Shown here in pieces: positions 20,585-22,148 of a DNA stretch of 22,148 bases. Both the position numbers and the translations under genes were made by a program. The stretch comes from PHAA01 sp964584415 (GTDB lineage Bacteria > Bacillota > Syntrophomonadia > Syntrophomonadales > Syntrophomonadaceae). The DNA lies in NCBI GenBank assembly GCA_964584415.1, contig CAZOZX010000026.1, forward strand, positions 1 through 22,148, in the 5' to 3' direction. The first letter of the stretch is position 1, and each line of letters opens with the position of its first letter. Below the pieces are notes generated by a model. That model was not told the DNA's origin. It saw only the letters and a program-made list of their open reading frames with translations, and did no database searches.

Positions 20585-21169
20585 CTATGGCGTGGGCACA
20601 TAATAGATCTCCACCCGCCGGTTTTTGGCCCGCCCTTCTTCGGTTTTGTTATCACCGATGGGGTAAAGCTCCCCGTATGCCTTCACATTGTACTTGATGG
20701 TACCAGTGTCGGCCCCCAAGTCTTTGAAGACTTTCATGACCGCATCGGCTCTCTGCTCTGACAGCTTTTGTCCGATTTCATCCGAGCCTTCATCATCGGT
20801 ATAGGCGCTCACCTGCATGGTGCCGGGATTATCTTTAAGCAAGGTAGCAAGCTGCTCCAGCTTGGCCATTTGGTCGGGCTTGATTTCATAACTGGCCGAA
20901 TCGAAGTTTATCACGATGTTGACTGGAGTGGGTACCTTCTTGGTTGGCGGCGGGGGAGGGGCAGCCGGGGTAGTATTGGCCGGAGACGGCTGAGCCGGGG
21001 TTTGCACCACCGCCACTGGTTCATTGGCCGGGAGGTTTAGTTTTGTGAAAGCAAAAGCACCTGCCCCCACGAGCAGCAATAATATGAGCAATATTTTTGA
21101 AAGGTTAGATTTTGGAGCCTTGGGAACGCTGTCATCTGGCAGTTCAAAGGTATCATCCAGTATACTCAC
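20585..21169 (-). CDS. Membrane-anchored OmpA-domain (peptidoglycan-binding) protein
   Basis: A 194-aa protein with a short acidic cytosolic N-terminus, a single membrane helix (about 24-42, SKILLILLLLVGAGAFAF), a Pro/Ala/Thr-rich linker (50-80, including PPPPP) and an OmpA C-terminal-type domain (about 84-191) with NIVINFDSASYEI, the LSEQRADAV helix and GRAKNRRVEI (N183, R184 and R185, the conserved Arg contacting diaminopimelate). Such proteins attach the membrane to peptidoglycan, from outside the cytoplasmic membrane, and include motor-stator-like and cell-wall anchors; there is no MotB signature helix motif. GTG at 21169 is chosen because GAGGAGG lies 8 nt upstream. A longer frame from ATG 21232 has no ribosome binding site and would leave almost no leader after the predicted transcription start near 21240. 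Confidence 0.85.
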   Translation of the reverse strand: MSILDDTFELPDDSVPKAPKSNLSKILLILLLLVGAGAFAFTKLNLPANEPVAVVQTPAQPSPANTTPAAPPPPPTKKVPTPVNIVINFDSASYEIKPDQMAKLEQLATLLKDNPGTMQVSAYTDDEGSDEIGQKLSEQRADAVMKVFKDLGADTGTIKYNVKAYGELYPIGDNKTEEGRAKNRRVEIYYVPTP

Positions 21170-21234
21170 ACCAGGTGCCTCCTCGTAGTTCGATAAAATG
21201 GCTGTGCTCTTTACAACTATCCGAGCTCCCATTT

Positions 21235-21252
21235 ATGCTCGGGAGCATTATA
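21235..21252 (-). promoter_or_regulatory. Promoter -10 with overlapping palindrome for the OmpA-domain gene
   Basis: On the minus strand TATAAT (21252-21247) is a perfect -10, with only a weak -35 (TAATCA) 17 bp upstream. The palindrome ATGCTC-GG-GAGCAT (21235-21248) overlaps the predicted start site, suggesting a repressor site. Confidence 0.5.
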
Positions 21253-21567
21253 TGTATTCGAATAATTTTTGATTAGAGTCTCCTACCTATTATACGGAAA
21301 CGTATTCTAATTCCGCTACCCCTCTAATCTACTAAAATATACCTTTAAGTAAAAAGTCGGTTAAATTTTGCAGGCTAATTTATGACCGAGTGGTGAAACA
21401 GCGTTGTCAATAGACTAACCTTTTATAACTACTTCTTCCTCCACCCATAATCACCAAAACTTGGCCTGTCCCATTTAGCAGGAAAGTGCGCTATAATCCA
21501 GAAAATAGGGATAAGAATCCCGGGCGGTTGCAATGCTAATAAATGTCCTTTGAATGGGGTAACTAAC
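21253..21567. other. Gene-free divergent interval
   Basis: About 315 bases with no gene. TATAAT at 21492-21497 is a possible -10 for the next gene but has no good -35 at 17 bp. No hairpin or repeat of note. Confidence 0.45.
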
Positions 21568-22083
21568 ATGGATAGGAATGATGACATCAATGAAAAATCC
21601 TTTCAACCGGGGGAACACAACCAAAGTGGTGGCTACGAAACCGAAGTCCTCAACTACCGGCGTATCTATCCCCAGCTGGTGGCTGAAAATAAAAAGCTTT
21701 GGCGGAAAATAGCTCTGGCTGACCGGGCTCAGGTGCAGATAGCCAATTCCTTGTATAACGGCCGGTTGGAGATCATTGCGGTTGATGATGAACCGTTTAT
21801 GAAAACCCTGAAAAGGCTCCGGGCCTATATCCTGGCGCGGCGTGGCCTGGGCGGGGCGGCAGTCTGCGTGACTGGGGAGCTGGAGCACGTGGTTAATCCT
21901 GCTATGAAGGCAAAGGATCAGTTCGTGGTTATTGTGGACGCGGTTCATTCCCTGGAGGATGAGAATGATGCCCTGACTGAGGTAGCCGAGGTGGGTGACC
22001 GGCTGCGCTCCGACCCCCTGGCCCTGGTGTTGTGGTATGAAAGCGCTGATCCCGACAACTACCGGCCGGATGGGCGATTCTAA
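21568..22083 (+). CDS. VDDEPFM-type protein, paralog 2 (unknown function)
   Basis: A 171-aa paralog of the protein at 16142. It carries RIYPQLVAENKKLW, then ADRA, then YNGRLEIIAVDDEPFMKTLK, RAY and AR, and ends LRSDPLALVLWYE plus a short polar tail. The central block of about 20 residues is the best conserved part; the segment between the two blocks and the N-terminus differ. No membrane span or catalytic motif. ATG at 21568 follows GGGGT by 8 nt; an in-frame TTG six codons earlier has no ribosome binding site. The two paralogs bracket 16.1-22.1 kb and share no synteny around them, except that a conserved promoter block follows this one by 18 bases while the other is followed by a terminator. 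Confidence 0.75.
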   Translation: MDRNDDINEKSFQPGEHNQSGGYETEVLNYRRIYPQLVAENKKLWRKIALADRAQVQIANSLYNGRLEIIAVDDEPFMKTLKRLRAYILARRGLGGAAVCVTGELEHVVNPAMKAKDQFVVIVDAVHSLEDENDALTEVAEVGDRLRSDPLALVLWYESADPDNYRPDGRF

Positions 22084-22100
22084 ACACCCATACTTAATGA

Positions 22101-22148
22101 AAATTCTAACTTTCACAATCATTGACACACCCGGTCCACCTGCATATA
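22101..22148 (+). promoter_or_regulatory. Promoter with conserved upstream block (copy 2, cut by right edge)
   Basis: AAATTCTAACTTTCACAATC, then A and TTGACA (22122-22127), 17 bp, then TATA at the window end. It matches 10488-10514 at 25 of 27 positions. What it transcribes lies outside. Confidence 0.75.

Overview
The window looks like a chromosomal segment of a low-to-mid GC Gram-positive anaerobe, most likely a clostridial Bacillota. The grounds are strong GGAGG-type ribosome binding sites with frequent GTG/TTG starts, sigma-A-like promoters, many U-tailed hairpin terminators, a class II aldolase, SHOCT, GPP34 and PocR-type proteins, and short genes separated by repeat-rich gaps. I cannot name the species. 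No tRNA, rRNA, CRISPR array, transposase or prophage gene is visible.

Layout. 1-1580 (minus): a two-component pair, a sensor kinase cut by the left edge and an OmpR-type regulator. 1797-2723: class II fructose-bisphosphate aldolase. 2724-3400: a gene-free island of dispersed hairpin repeats. 3436-4967: a GPP34-like protein convergent with a membrane-anchored M23-fold protein. 5246-7163: two unrecognised proteins, one Gly-rich and of low complexity. 7325-8479: a baeRF-type protein. 8568-8786: an isolated promoter, tandem structured RNA and terminator. 8950-10484: a 35-aa membrane microprotein (minus) and an MFS transporter. 10488-10995: a strong promoter driving an A-rich transcript with no convincing reading frame. 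11341-14369: an unknown small protein, an ADP-ribosylglycohydrolase (minus), a gamma-glutamylcyclotransferase-like gene with a possible coupled 36-aa reading frame, and a Cys-cluster protein. 14479-15680 (minus): an M50 protease followed by a flavin/pyridoxamine-oxidase-fold protein. 16142-22148: two paralogous unknown proteins at either end of a block holding a SHOCT protein, a large PocR-PAS histidine kinase, two tandem paralogous acidic microproteins and an OmpA-domain protein. The window ends inside a promoter nearly identical, upstream of its -35, to the one at 10488.

The most interesting signal is the RNA at 8603-8786. It holds two hairpins with the same 25-nt loop (24/25 identical), each closed by a 5-bp stem in which all five base pairs differ between copies yet stay paired. 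It has its own near-consensus promoter and intrinsic terminator and no gene directly after it. Other leads are the A-rich transcript with its duplicated promoter block, a 27-bp palindromic repeat (eight copies) that abuts stop codons in one orientation, the paralogous VDDEPFM proteins, and the acidic microprotein pair.
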